DNA of 21,891 bases from a bacterium (GCA_030017475.1 JASEIO010000027.1:1-21891), one strand, 5' to 3'. Numbered from the stretch's first letter, positions 1 to 9,004 are shown. Notes: generated by a model from the sequence alone, not told the origin. Made by a program: numbers and translations.

Positions 1-144
1 TGAAGGGAGCTTTGAACGTGATATTACTTGATAAGCAGCCAAAGAATAGGAATTTTCATAAAAGAAGTCTACCTTTTGATGAGGAGTGGTAAGGATAAGC
101 AAAATAGAGATAAAAATAATGAGAATAGATTTTAAAGTTTTCAT
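1..144 (-). CDS. Partial gene for an exported or membrane-anchored protein (N-terminal 48 residues)
   Basis: The reverse complement is open from an ATG at 144-142 to the window edge, and the gene continues beyond position 1. A purine-rich Shine-Dalgarno (GGAGGAAAG) sits a few bases upstream of the ATG. The protein begins MKTLKSILIIFISILLILT, a short positive N-region followed by about 15 hydrophobic residues. That is typical of a signal peptide or N-terminal anchor. The part after it (KVDFFYENSYSLAAYQ) has no motif I recognise. It is transcribed away from the rest of the window, so its function cannot be read from context. Confidence 0.6.
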   Translation of the reverse strand, partial: MKTLKSILIIFISILLILTTPHQKVDFFYENSYSLAAYQVISRSKLPS

Positions 145-252
145 AACTCTCTTTCCTCCTTTCCTGTTATAAATATTCGGCAAAAATAGCCAAAAGGTTA
201 AAGGAGGAAAGTAACTTTTGTAAGGGGTGATTTCTATGAGGCTAAAAATAAA

Positions 253-281
253 CGGCCTCCTGCCGGATAGACCTCCTGTCT
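253..281. repeat. Two small stem-loops sharing the loop CTCCT
   Basis: CGGC-CTCCT-GCCG lies at 253-265 and AGAC-CTCCT-GTCT at 269-281. The 4-bp stems differ in sequence but both pair perfectly, while the loop is constant. On the minus strand the loops read AGGAG. Three plus-strand AGGAG copies downstream (389-393, 421-425, 440-444) are flanked by weaker matching stems (GC/GC, GGC/GTC, AAC/GTT). The role is unknown. Confidence 0.5.
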
Positions 282-285
282 CTTA

Positions 286-307
286 TAGCGGATTTCCTTA
301 TCCGCTA
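286..307. repeat. 8-bp perfect stem-loop
   Basis: TAGCGGAT at 286-293 pairs with ATCCGCTA at 300-307, leaving a 6-base loop. It directly abuts the 14-bp inverted repeat that starts at 308. No U-tract follows, so it is not a standard intrinsic terminator. Confidence 0.6.
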
Positions 308-352
308 AAAGTTGTAGATTTCATCCCATCCTGTGATAAAATCTACAACTTT
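308..352. repeat. 14-bp perfect inverted repeat
   Basis: AAAGTTGTAGATTT at 308-321 is the exact reverse complement of AAATCTACAACTTT at 339-352, with a 17-base loop. The stem is AT-rich and long for chance. It could be a bidirectional transcription end, a protein-binding palindrome or part of a small mobile repeat. It is far (over 300 bases) from the end of livF. Confidence 0.65.
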
Positions 353-669
353 CCACTTTTTAATAAGAGGCAAAGGCAAGGCTTTTGCAGGAGGCTAAAG
401 GCTTGTCTTTTTTAGCAGGCAGGAGGTCTTGCTTGAAACAGGAGGTTCATGACAACAGGATGTTGTCGAAGAAGGTTTGTCCAATAACTACTTGAAAAGA
501 TTACTTATAAATCTTGCATTAAAACCAATCTTAGAAAGAGGAGGTGTAGGGCGTAACTCAACTTACACAAATGCTGTTATAGCAATAAATGACGATACGT
601 CCGACCCTGTGTAGAAAAGGTAAAGGAGATAGAGGCAAAACAACCCATTAAAGAATAAAATTTGTAGTT

Positions 670-1377
670 TTATGCTATTCCAAGGTATGTTTTTCTTACC
701 ATTTCGTTTTTTAATAGGTTAAATGCCAAATCTTCAAGGACCACCTTTCCTGTTTCCATAACATAGCCTCGATTGGCAATAGATAAAGCCATGTGGGCAT
801 TCTGTTCTACTAAAAGGATCGTGGTTCCGAGTTTGTTTATTTTCTTTATAATTTCAAAGATTTGGTTAACCAGAATGGGGGCCAGTCCTAAACTTGGTTC
901 ATCCAAGAGTAGAAGACGAGGCTTCATCATTAAACCACGTGCTATAGCTAACATCTGCTGCTCTCCTCCAGATAAGGTTCCAGCTAATTGTTTTTTTCGT
1001 TCAAATAATACAGGAAAGATTTCATAAACATGCTTTAAATCCCTTTTTATTTCTTGTTTATCACGCCTTCTGTATGAACCCATCTCTAAATTCTCTAAAA
1101 CGGTCATATCTTGAAATAACTTCCGTCCCTCTGGCACCTGTGAAATTCCGAGTTTGACAATCTCTGTAGTGGGAAGAGAGGAAATCTCTTTGTCTAAAAA
1201 TCTTATTTTACCCTTTCCTACTTTAACCACTCCACAAATAGCATTTAAGGTTGTAGTTTTTCCAGCACCATTTGCTCCAATTAATGCCACAATCTCACCT
1301 TCCGCTACATCAATTGATATCCCTTTTAAAACCTCCATTTTATCATAGTATGAGTGAACCTGCGAAAGGCTAAGCAT
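670..1377 (-). CDS. livF: Branched-chain amino acid ABC transporter ATP-binding protein LivF
   Basis: This is the second ATPase of the HAAT-family importer. It hydrolyses ATP at the cytoplasmic face of the LivHM channel. Walker A GANGAGKTT lies near residues 34-42, the ABC signature LSGGEQQ near 133 and Walker B LLLLDEP near 151, followed by the switch histidine in LLVEQNAH. The 235-residue length is normal for LivF. I chose the ATG at 1377 because a GGAAAGG stands 9 bases upstream; a TTG two codons earlier is too close to it. The livG stop lies just inside this gene, so the two are probably translationally coupled. It is the last gene of the operon, and no clear terminator was seen after it. 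Confidence 0.93.
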   Translation of the reverse strand: MLSLSQVHSYYDKMEVLKGISIDVAEGEIVALIGANGAGKTTTLNAICGVVKVGKGKIRFLDKEISSLPTTEIVKLGISQVPEGRKLFQDMTVLENLEMGSYRRRDKQEIKRDLKHVYEIFPVLFERKKQLAGTLSGGEQQMLAIARGLMMKPRLLLLDEPSLGLAPILVNQIFEIIKKINKLGTTILLVEQNAHMALSIANRGYVMETGKVVLEDLAFNLLKNEMVRKTYLGIA

Positions 1378-2146
1378 AATCAATATCCTTTCCGAGATAT
1401 GCCTCTATTACCCTTTTATCTTTTTGAATCTCTTCGGGCTTTCCTTCAGCGATCTTTATTCCATAATCAAGAACTACAACCCTATCAGAGATACCCATTA
1501 CCACCTTCATATCATGCTCGATTAGAAGAATAGTTATCTCCTGTTCTCTTATTCTTTCAATTAACCTCATAAGTCCTTTTGTTTCTGCGGGATTCATCCC
1601 AGCACATGGTTCATCCAAAAGTAATAATATTGGCTCTGTAGCTAAGGCGCGTGCAATCTCTAATCTTCTTTGGTCGCCGTATGAAAGATTTGAGGCCAAT
1701 TTATCCTTCGCATCCTGTAATCCTACAAAGGATAGATATTTCATACCCACCTGGGTAATATATTGTTCCTCCTCCACAGAAGATGGGGTTCTTAAAATTG
1801 CCCCTAAGAAGTTTGTCTTTGTCCTACAATGACACCCAATCTTAACATTATCCAAAGAGGTTAGGTTAGGAAACAATCTTATGTTTTGAAATGTCCGGGC
1901 AATCCCTAAATGAGTAATCCGATCAGGTTTTAACCCTACAATATCCCTTCCATCCTGTCCAAAGATGATCCTTCCAGAGTTTGGACGAATAATGCCACTC
2001 ACTATATTAAATAATGTTGTCTTTCCTGCTCCATTTGGTCCAATCAAACTCACAATCTCTTCATTTTTCACTTCAAACCAAACGTCCTTTAAAGCGAATA
2101 GGCCTCCATATTTCATAGTTATTCGATCAATATTTAGAATCCTCAT
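1370..2146 (-). CDS. livG: Branched-chain amino acid ABC transporter ATP-binding protein LivG
   Basis: This is the first ATPase of the importer, pairing with LivF under the LivH/LivM channel. Walker A GPNGAGKTT lies near residues 36-44. The family-typical segment GIARTFQNIRLFP sits around residue 82, and the signature LSYGDQRRLEIARAL precedes the Walker B LLLLDEPCAGMNP. The C-terminal part, with GKPEEIQ and the end YLGKDI, is characteristic of LivG rather than other ABC ATPases. Length is 258 residues, as expected. The ATG overlaps the livM stop in an ATGA arrangement, and the SD lies inside the end of livM. Confidence 0.94.
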   Translation of the reverse strand: MRILNIDRITMKYGGLFALKDVWFEVKNEEIVSLIGPNGAGKTTLFNIVSGIIRPNSGRIIFGQDGRDIVGLKPDRITHLGIARTFQNIRLFPNLTSLDNVKIGCHCRTKTNFLGAILRTPSSVEEEQYITQVGMKYLSFVGLQDAKDKLASNLSYGDQRRLEIARALATEPILLLLDEPCAGMNPAETKGLMRLIERIREQEITILLIEHDMKVVMGISDRVVVLDYGIKIAEGKPEEIQKDKRVIEAYLGKDIDYA

Positions 2147-3108
2147 TCCCTTTTATGCATCTCCCTTTTTACCCGAGTTGTCCCAAGTAAACCTTCTGGT
2201 CGGAACCTCATCATGACGATCATAATTATTCCATAAAATAGGTATCTTGTATCAGGAGGCAAGGAAAGTTTATCCAATGCAAATCTCAAAAATTCTGCTA
2301 AAGAGACCAAAATCGTCGCTCCAAGCATTACGCCCTTAATACTTCCCAATCCTCCTAAGACTATCATACACAGGATAATAATTGATTCCCAGAATTGAAA
2401 TCTTGTCCAGTGAAGATTTCTTGCATAGGTTGCATAAAATGAACCTGCTAAACCACCAAAAGATGCTGATATGGCAAAGGCTATAGTTTTATACCACATG
2501 ATATTTATCCCTAAACTCTCTGCTGCTACTTCATCCTCCCTTATGGCAAACCACGCCCTTCCTAACCGAGAATCAGAAAGCCTTATCATCACAAATATAG
2601 TCAGGATTAAGAATAAGACAATCAGATAAAAATAGGCAATTGGAGGAACCAAGGGAAATTTATACCCTCCAATACTTGGTGGTTTAATTCCAGGAAATCC
2701 CCTTGCACCACCAGTTAAACTGCCCCAGTTTCGGGTTAATAAAACAACCAATTCTGAAAAGCCAAATGTTACAATAGCAAAGTAGTCACCTGTTAGACGT
2801 AAGGTAGGGGCACCAAGTAAGATACCCCATATTGCACCAGACAAAAGTGCAAGGGGAATTACCCACCAGTAGCTCCATCCGTATCTATTTACGAGGATAG
2901 CAGTTGTGTATGCTCCAGTGGCAAAGAAACCAACATAACCTAAATCTAATAATCCGCAAAATCCAGGAACGATGTTCAATCCTAATGCCAAAACCATGTA
3001 TAGGCATATCTTTATTGTCACGTCCAATATATACGAATTTACAGAAAATGGAAACAGAATAACCAATAAACCGAGTCCTCCATAAACAAGCCACCTTTTG
3101 TTACGCAT
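2143..3108 (-). CDS. livM: Branched-chain amino acid ABC transporter permease LivM
   Basis: Integral membrane permease, 321 residues, with the usual eight or so hydrophobic segments. The conserved cytoplasmic contact region for the ATPase is clear: RLGRAWFAIREDEVAAESLGI near residue 180. Other family hallmarks are GLLDLGYVGFFATGAY near residue 52, GGLAGSFYA, and the C-terminal GLGSIKG. The ATG has a good SD (CAGGAGAT, about 7 bases away). It forms the channel together with LivH, whose gene is 60 bases upstream in the same transcript. Confidence 0.94.
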   Translation of the reverse strand: MRNKRWLVYGGLGLLVILFPFSVNSYILDVTIKICLYMVLALGLNIVPGFCGLLDLGYVGFFATGAYTTAILVNRYGWSYWWVIPLALLSGAIWGILLGAPTLRLTGDYFAIVTFGFSELVVLLTRNWGSLTGGARGFPGIKPPSIGGYKFPLVPPIAYFYLIVLFLILTIFVMIRLSDSRLGRAWFAIREDEVAAESLGINIMWYKTIAFAISASFGGLAGSFYATYARNLHWTRFQFWESIIILCMIVLGGLGSIKGVMLGATILVSLAEFLRFALDKLSLPPDTRYLFYGIIMIVMMRFRPEGLLGTTRVKREMHKRE

Positions 3109-3168
3109 TTTTATCTCCTGTTAGAGTTCTTAGGTTCACAAGACCAAACTGTTCACAGATCTATTTTT

Positions 3169-4284
3169 CTATCTTGCAGTTGCCTTTCCAAATATCCCAG
3201 TGGGTCTTAAAACGATAAATAGGATCATAACTGCATATGCTACCCCATATATCCACTGAGAAAGCCCTATCCATGCAGCAATACTTTGAGCAAGACCTAA
3301 GATAAAGCCACCAACCATCGCTCCTGGTATATTTCCAATTCCACCAAGAACAGCAGCCGCAAAGGCAACTACTCCAGCTTTATAGCCCATTGTAGGGGAT
3401 AGGTTATGATAAGCGAGCCCATTTAATATTCCAGCTACAGCTCCCATCCCAGACCCAATAGCAAATGTATAGGTAATGATCCTATCCGTATCAATACCCA
3501 TAAGGGATGCAGTCACTTTGTCCTGAGCACATGCCCTCATTGCCTTTCCAATCTTTGTCTTATGGATTATAAGATGTAAGATAATCATAATTAGAATAGT
3601 TAAAAGGATGATTAAGATCTTAAGAGAAGAGATGTAGGTATCTCCAAATATCCTAATCTTATGTCCCTTTAAGAGTAGTTCAAAAAAGGACATTTTCGAT
3701 AGAAGTTTATCTGTTAGAAACTCCCCATTTATAGTTTGTGTTTTTATAATGGATGGAATCAATTGGTCAGGATATGCCCTTGTTCTTGCACCCCAGATTA
3801 AGCGAGCTACATTCTGCAAGATGAGTGACATGCCAATTGCAGTTATTAATGCTGCTAAACGAGGTGCATCCCTCAGTGGTCTATAGGCAATAAATTCTAT
3901 TGCCATTCCTAAGCAAGAGGTGAATATCATAGAAAGAAGAAAGGCCAAATAAAAAGGGATAGAGGTTAAGAAGAGAAAAAAGGTAAATCCCGATAAGAAG
4001 GAACCCCCAACAAGACTTAGGGCTAAGGAAGGTAAAGGAGAGAATTTATCTCTTAGAAACAGATAGATAGTAATTCCAAAAATTACCAACATGAAAAGCG
4101 AGATAAGAAAAGATGTATTCTTACTTGTCTCTACGATCATTGCAAATACAAAGTAAGCTCCAAACATATATATCTCGCCATGGGCAAAGTTTATTAATCC
4201 AATTATCCCGTATACCATTGTGTATCCAACAGCTATTAATGCATAGGCACCTCCCATGGTTAGTCCACTTATTATATAATCCAC
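3169..4284 (-). CDS. livH: Branched-chain amino acid ABC transporter permease LivH, enlarged
   Basis: Membrane permease partner of LivM. The N-terminus GLTMGGAYALIAVGYTMVYG and GLINFAHGEIYMFGAY, the YRPLR motif, the ATPase-contact segment GKAMRACAQDKVTASLMGI and the C-terminal VLGGIGNIPGAMVGG are all classic LivH. The start is a GTG at 4284 with TGGTGGGG upstream. At 371 residues it is about 70-80 longer than the common ~290-300. Much of the extra length is a hydrophobic stretch near residues 52-108, between the first helices and YRPLR, that looks like additional membrane segments. A second extension lies around residues 185-215. The gene follows the binding-protein gene by 22 bases. Confidence 0.92.
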   Translation of the reverse strand: MDYIISGLTMGGAYALIAVGYTMVYGIIGLINFAHGEIYMFGAYFVFAMIVETSKNTSFLISLFMLVIFGITIYLFLRDKFSPLPSLALSLVGGSFLSGFTFFLFLTSIPFYLAFLLSMIFTSCLGMAIEFIAYRPLRDAPRLAALITAIGMSLILQNVARLIWGARTRAYPDQLIPSIIKTQTINGEFLTDKLLSKMSFFELLLKGHKIRIFGDTYISSLKILIILLTILIMIILHLIIHKTKIGKAMRACAQDKVTASLMGIDTDRIITYTFAIGSGMGAVAGILNGLAYHNLSPTMGYKAGVVAFAAAVLGGIGNIPGAMVGGFILGLAQSIAAWIGLSQWIYGVAYAVMILFIVLRPTGIFGKATAR

Positions 4285-4306
4285 ACATTCCCCACCATTA
4301 TATATA

Positions 4307-5470
4307 TTATTTTATTGGCATTATCTGAAGTGGTGCAGGGACAAATCTCCCATTGCGTACTTGAGCCACATGGATTGGTTTTTTGCAATCCCCATTTTCA
4401 TCAAAGAAGGTCATTCCGGTAATCCCTTCATATCCCTTCTCCTTGGTAGTCATTTCGGCAAGGTAGTCACGAATTGCCGCTCTATCTTTTCCTGCGTGCT
4501 TTATTGCCTCAGTAGCAATACCAACAGCATCATAAGTCAAAGCAGCCCAACAATCTGGCTCGACTCCATACTTCTCTATAAATACCTTCACAAATTCCTT
4601 TGTTTCTTCACCACCTAATTCAAATAAAAAGGGACAGGTAAGAATTGTCCCCTCAACTGATTTACCACCAATCTTTATATAATCACTGGATAGGATACCA
4701 TCTGCACCAAGCAATTGGGTAGTCATTCCAAGTTCTCTTGATTGAGCAGCTATCATTGCCCCTTGGGTATAAAGACCTGACATAAATATTGCCTCTGGTT
4801 TAAGTTCTTTAAATTTAATAAGTTGAGGACTGAAATCCGTAGTATCCCTTTCATATGATTCAGTTCCTACAATCTCTAAACCAATACGCTTCCCCTCTTC
4901 CGTAAAGGCATCCTTTAATCCAATCCCATAATCATCGTTATCGTAAATTACAGCTATCCTTTTCAGTTTCAATCTATCCTTCACATAATTTGCCAAAGAC
5001 TTTCCTTGAAAGGTATCTTCATATATATTTCTAAATGTCCACGGACTATCCTTACATACTTCTGGATTTGTAGATGCAGGCGACAATTCTACCAATCCTG
5101 CTTCTCTATAGATGGGTTTTCCAGCTAAAGAGCAGGATGAGTTAAAATGGCCTACAACAATTAATATATCTTTATCTGCACACATCTTCTGAGCAACTGA
5201 GGCTGCCTCTTGTGGATTTGCAGCATCATCCTCTTCTACGAGTTCTATCCTTTCTCCATTTATTCCACCCGCTTCATTCACCTGCCTTACCTTCAACCAT
5301 GCCCCTTTCCTAATCATATCTCCAAATTGTGCACAGTCTCCTGTCAATGGCAAGGCCAAGCCAATCTTTATTACCTTCCTCTCCTTTTTCGCACATGAAA
5401 CCACAAAAGACAATCCTAAGATCAGGATACATAATAATCTTAAACCTTTCAATGTTATCCTTCCCTTCAT
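4307..5470 (-). CDS. livK: Branched-chain amino acid ABC transporter substrate-binding lipoprotein
   Basis: Extracytoplasmic receptor that captures the ligand and delivers it to LivHM. The mature protein has the type I periplasmic binding fold of the Leu/Ile/Val family: IGLALPLTGDCAQFG at the start, VNEAGGINGERIELV, AVIYDNDDYGIG mid-protein, and AALTYDAVGIA near the end. The signal sequence ends in FVVSC, a fitting lipobox, so it should be a lipoprotein. Two starts are possible. The ATG at 5470 has no SD and lies only about 7 bases below the predicted transcription start. A TTG at 5452 has GGAAGGA six bases upstream and still encodes the whole signal peptide. I give the longer form but think the TTG may be used. 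The ligand could also be an amide, urea or an aromatic acid. Confidence 0.92.
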   Translation of the reverse strand: MKGRITLKGLRLLCILILGLSFVVSCAKKERKVIKIGLALPLTGDCAQFGDMIRKGAWLKVRQVNEAGGINGERIELVEEDDAANPQEAASVAQKMCADKDILIVVGHFNSSCSLAGKPIYREAGLVELSPASTNPEVCKDSPWTFRNIYEDTFQGKSLANYVKDRLKLKRIAVIYDNDDYGIGLKDAFTEEGKRIGLEIVGTESYERDTTDFSPQLIKFKELKPEAIFMSGLYTQGAMIAAQSRELGMTTQLLGADGILSSDYIKIGGKSVEGTILTCPFLFELGGEETKEFVKVFIEKYGVEPDCWAALTYDAVGIATEAIKHAGKDRAAIRDYLAEMTTKEKGYEGITGMTFFDENGDCKKPIHVAQVRNGRFVPAPLQIMPIK

Positions 5471-5483
5471 TAAACTTTATTAC

Positions 5484-5512
5484 ATTCTACTCAATCAAGA
5501 TCAGGTTGTCAA
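5484..5512 (-). promoter_or_regulatory. Sigma70-like promoter of the liv operon
   Basis: On the minus strand TTGACA (complement of 5507-5512) is followed after 17 bases by TAGAAT (complement of 5484-5489). Transcription would start near 5477, just before livK. It lies back to back with the plus-strand promoter at 5531-5559, about 20 bases apart. Confidence 0.6.
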
Positions 5513-5530
5513 GACAATTTTGGTTTTTCG

Positions 5531-5559
5531 TTGATATATAGGTGAAAAGGTGATATAAT
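5531..5559 (+). promoter_or_regulatory. Sigma70-like promoter of the phosphatase/polysaccharide operon
   Basis: TTGATA at 5531-5536 and a consensus TATAAT at 5554-5559 are separated by exactly 17 bases. Transcription would start near 5566, giving a leader of about 55 bases ahead of the strong SD of the first gene. Confidence 0.7.
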
Positions 5560-5621
5560 AACAAAACATCCAATTTGAAAGCAAGTTTTTGACAAATCAA
5601 CCAATTTTAGGAGGTGGAGGT

Positions 5622-6179
5622 ATGAAGATTGGTGTAATTTCGGATACCCATGGAAATTTAGAGGGATGGGAGAAGATAATGGACCTATTTCAGGATGTAG
5701 ATATGATCTTACATGCTGGTGATATATTGAATCATGGACCAGCTAATCCTATTCCCTCAGGATATGCTCCAAAAGGGATGATTGAATCGATCAATTCATG
5801 TAAGATACCAATATTGATTGCTAAGGGTAATTGCGATTCAGAGGTGGATGAACTCCTATTAAATATTCCGATTCTTTCTCCATATGTAATTTTTCAGGAT
5901 GGAGGGTTTCGCATATTGGTTCAACATGGACATACCCATGATGAGGCGGGTCGGATAGAACTCGCCAAAAAAGGAAAGGTAGATCTCGTTATCTCAGGAC
6001 ATACCCATTTGCCTGAGATAAAAAAGGGGGAAGGTGTTATTTTATTAAATCCTGGCTCTTCAGGTATCTCTTTCTATAACAATGGGATACCGACTGCAGG
6101 CCTACTTATTGATCAAAAGGTGCAGATAATAGATATTAACTCCAAAGAGATAATTATGGAGGAGAGATTATGGAGCTGA
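5622..6179 (+). CDS. yfcE: YfcE/MJ0936-type metallophosphoesterase (phosphodiesterase)
   Basis: A cytoplasmic two-metal phosphodiesterase; E. coli YfcE cleaves artificial bis-p-nitrophenyl substrates and its natural substrate is uncertain. All metal-binding motifs are present: D8 and H10 in ISDTHGN, D34 in HAGD, N70 in GNCDSE, H102-H106 in QHGHTH and H127/H129 in SGHTH, followed by LNPGSSG. The length of 185 residues equals the family norm. The start is the ATG at 5622, directly behind a strong AGGAGGTGGAGG; an upstream in-frame ATG at 5589 lacks an SD. It is the first gene after the promoter at 5531-5559 and overlaps the next gene by 10 bases. Its place in a polysaccharide operon may be simple co-transcription. 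Confidence 0.92.
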   Translation: MKIGVISDTHGNLEGWEKIMDLFQDVDMILHAGDILNHGPANPIPSGYAPKGMIESINSCKIPILIAKGNCDSEVDELLLNIPILSPYVIFQDGGFRILVQHGHTHDEAGRIELAKKGKVDLVISGHTHLPEIKKGEGVILLNPGSSGISFYNNGIPTAGLLIDQKVQIIDINSKEIIMEERLWS

Positions 6180-6799
6180 TTCTTATAAGACATGCTGAAT
6201 CAAATTGGAATAAAACCTGCCGGGTTCAAGGGACAAGAGATCCACATCTAAGTGAGATAGGAAGAAGGCAGGGAGAATTAATAGCACAAAGATTTAATAA
6301 TGAAAGGCTTGATATAATCTATGCAAGTCCTCTTAAAAGAGCTTATCAAACCGCAGAGATTTTAGCTAAAAAGAAGAATGTTAGACTTATACTGGAAGAA
6401 CGGTTAAAGGAGATAAACTTAGGAGAATGGCAAGGAAAGACATTAAAGGAGATAAATAGGAGATACGGAGATATGCTCAATAGGTGGTATGAGAAACCAG
6501 AGGATGTTAATCTACCAGGTGGAGAAAGACTCCTTGAATTTAAGGATAGGGTGGTCAATGTATTTACCGAAATTAAAAGAAGATACTTTTCAAGAAGGGT
6601 AGTTGTGGTTACCCATGGAGGGGTGATCTCTATATATCTTGTTCATCTATTAGGGATGAACCCAAATCGGGTGTGGAGGATTGCCCTTAAAAATGCCTCT
6701 ATTTCAATTATAAAGTTTTATGGAGAAGTATTTAATTTAGCTTTGTTCAATGATACCTGTCATCTAAGTAGGGATATATCCCAGCAGGTTATTTGGTGA
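6170..6799 (+). CDS. Histidine phosphatase family protein (phosphoglycerate mutase-like)
   Basis: A phosphatase that works through a phosphohistidine intermediate. The catalytic RHAESNWN carries H8, and the rest of the pocket is present: R57 in SPLKRAYQTA, E81 in EINLGEWQG, and the second histidine H149 in VVTHGG. The 209-residue length and the GEWQGK segment fit the CobC / cofactor-independent-type PhoE group rather than glycolytic dPGM. No cobalamin genes are nearby, so alpha-ribazole phosphatase is not supported; a sugar-phosphate or general phosphatase role is more likely. Start and stop overlap both neighbours, which suggests translational coupling. Confidence 0.88.
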   Translation: MELILIRHAESNWNKTCRVQGTRDPHLSEIGRRQGELIAQRFNNERLDIIYASPLKRAYQTAEILAKKKNVRLILEERLKEINLGEWQGKTLKEINRRYGDMLNRWYEKPEDVNLPGGERLLEFKDRVVNVFTEIKRRYFSRRVVVVTHGGVISIYLVHLLGMNPNRVWRIALKNASISIIKFYGEVFNLALFNDTCHLSRDISQQVIW

Positions 6800-8019
6800 T
6801 GGGTAATCTTCTGGCGAAAGCAAAAATGGTACATGAAGAGAAAGTACAAAGAATAGATAAATGGATTGAGAGAGGGATCTTTGCATTTTTAATCTTTCTT
6901 CCAATTATAAGTCCTGTATCGGTTTTAAGTCTACTTTTCATACTTATTCTATTTATCTACAAATTAAAACTTGATAGATCATTTTTAAAAGAGATCCCCT
7001 TAAATCTTTGGATGTTGATCTTTATCCTTTGTGTTCTTTTATCCGTCATCTTCTCTACCTATAAGCTATTCAGCTTAGGGGCATTCATCCTTTTTATATT
7101 TTATCCCATTACCTATTTTATCTTTGCTAACAGTCCCTTAAGTGAAAAGAAGATTCTAAATGCCATTTTAATCTCTGGACTCATAGTAACAGTCTTTGGG
7201 GTTGTGGAATATTTAACTAAGCTTGGTTTCGAATATCACAATAGGTTTTTAAATATAACTATAACAGGCCCTATTACAGGGATTGGTTCTACTTTAGGAT
7301 GGCCAAATCGTCTTTCAAAATTTTTAATCTTGATTACACCCATTGTCATTACCACATCATTTGTAGAAAAAAGTGTTAAGAGGAAGATTATCTCCTATTT
7401 ATTTATAATTCTATCCCTTATCTGCTTATTGTTAACAAAATGCCTTACAGGGATGATTGCAATTTTTGCGATATTAATGGCCATACTATTCTTTAGAAGA
7501 AAAAAGGTGTTTGCAATCTTACTCATTGGATCTATTATCCTTTCTGTTTTTAACATAAGTTATCTAAGATTAATTGCTGATAGGTATGGTGCTATGGGAG
7601 TAAGATTTTATAGCTGGAGAAATACTATCCCCAAAATTTTTAGGCACTATCCATTAACTGGATCTGGATTAGGTACCTATCTAAAGATATCCCCTGAATA
7701 TGATAAAGAACATAAAGGTGTTTATTCTCATGCCCATAACCTTTACCTCCACTACCTTTCTGAAACAGGGATTTTAGGTTTAGGTTCATTTCTATTAGTT
7801 ATAATTATGTTTTTTTACTATACAATAATCTATTTAAGGAAAAGTTCATTCTATTCTTGTAGAGGAATAATTGCAGGAGGAACATTTGGGATTTTTGGTT
7901 CATTAATATTTGGAATGACAGAAACAGTAATAGACTATTTTCAAATTGGTCTACTTTTCTTCTCCATTATTGGAATAAATATGGGATTAATCAATAAGAA
8001 TAAAAATGTAAGTCTTTAA
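6799..8019 (+). CDS. O-antigen polymerase/ligase-like membrane protein (Wzy_C domain)
   Basis: A polytopic membrane protein with 10-12 hydrophobic helices. The large periplasmic loop late in the protein has the Wzy_C pattern: PLTGSGLGTY, then YSHAHNLYLHYLSETGILGL. Proteins of this family either polymerise repeat units on undecaprenyl pyrophosphate (Wzy) or transfer the glycan to a final acceptor (WaaL). The two cannot be told apart by sequence reading. I use the ATG at 6799 in a TGATG overlap with the previous stop; GTG (6796) and TTG (6793) are also in frame just before. A second protein of this class lies at 15660-17045, so one may be polymerase and the other ligase. Confidence 0.85.
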   Translation: MGNLLAKAKMVHEEKVQRIDKWIERGIFAFLIFLPIISPVSVLSLLFILILFIYKLKLDRSFLKEIPLNLWMLIFILCVLLSVIFSTYKLFSLGAFILFIFYPITYFIFANSPLSEKKILNAILISGLIVTVFGVVEYLTKLGFEYHNRFLNITITGPITGIGSTLGWPNRLSKFLILITPIVITTSFVEKSVKRKIISYLFIILSLICLLLTKCLTGMIAIFAILMAILFFRRKKVFAILLIGSIILSVFNISYLRLIADRYGAMGVRFYSWRNTIPKIFRHYPLTGSGLGTYLKISPEYDKEHKGVYSHAHNLYLHYLSETGILGLGSFLLVIIMFFYYTIIYLRKSSFYSCRGIIAGGTFGIFGSLIFGMTETVIDYFQIGLLFFSIIGINMGLINKNKNVSL

Positions 8020-8982
<963 letters not shown>

Positions 8983-9004
8983 CAAGCATTGAGAGGAAAA
9001 ACAA

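Larger units (their letters stand above)
145..669. other. Intergenic region without an intact gene; structured repeats and a decayed reading frame
   Basis: No complete gene is supported here. The left half carries a series of short stem-loops and AGGAG-core repeats, listed separately. On the plus strand an open stretch runs from 453 to a stop at 612-614 without a convincing start. It reads like protein (LKRLLINLALKPILERGG), and a coding-like stretch (EKVKEIEAKQPIKE) continues in another frame to about 658, so it may be the tail of a frameshifted gene. I saw only a faint, unverified likeness to an ACT-domain end. A 62-codon open frame at 227-415 covers the hairpins and has no protein-like character. 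Confidence 0.4.

Noticed and set aside
286-352. Rho-independent terminator of the liv operon
   Set aside because: It is more than 300 bases past livF and lacks a following U-tract on the right strand.
227-415. 62-codon open frame on the plus strand
   Set aside because: It runs straight through the hairpins and its product has no protein-like pattern.
253-450. CRISPR-like repeat array
   Set aside because: The repeated cores are only about 5-8 bases, in mixed orientation and unevenly spaced.
6170-6799. Alpha-ribazole phosphatase (CobC) as a firm name
   Set aside because: The family fits, but no cobalamin genes are nearby and the substrate cannot be read from sequence.
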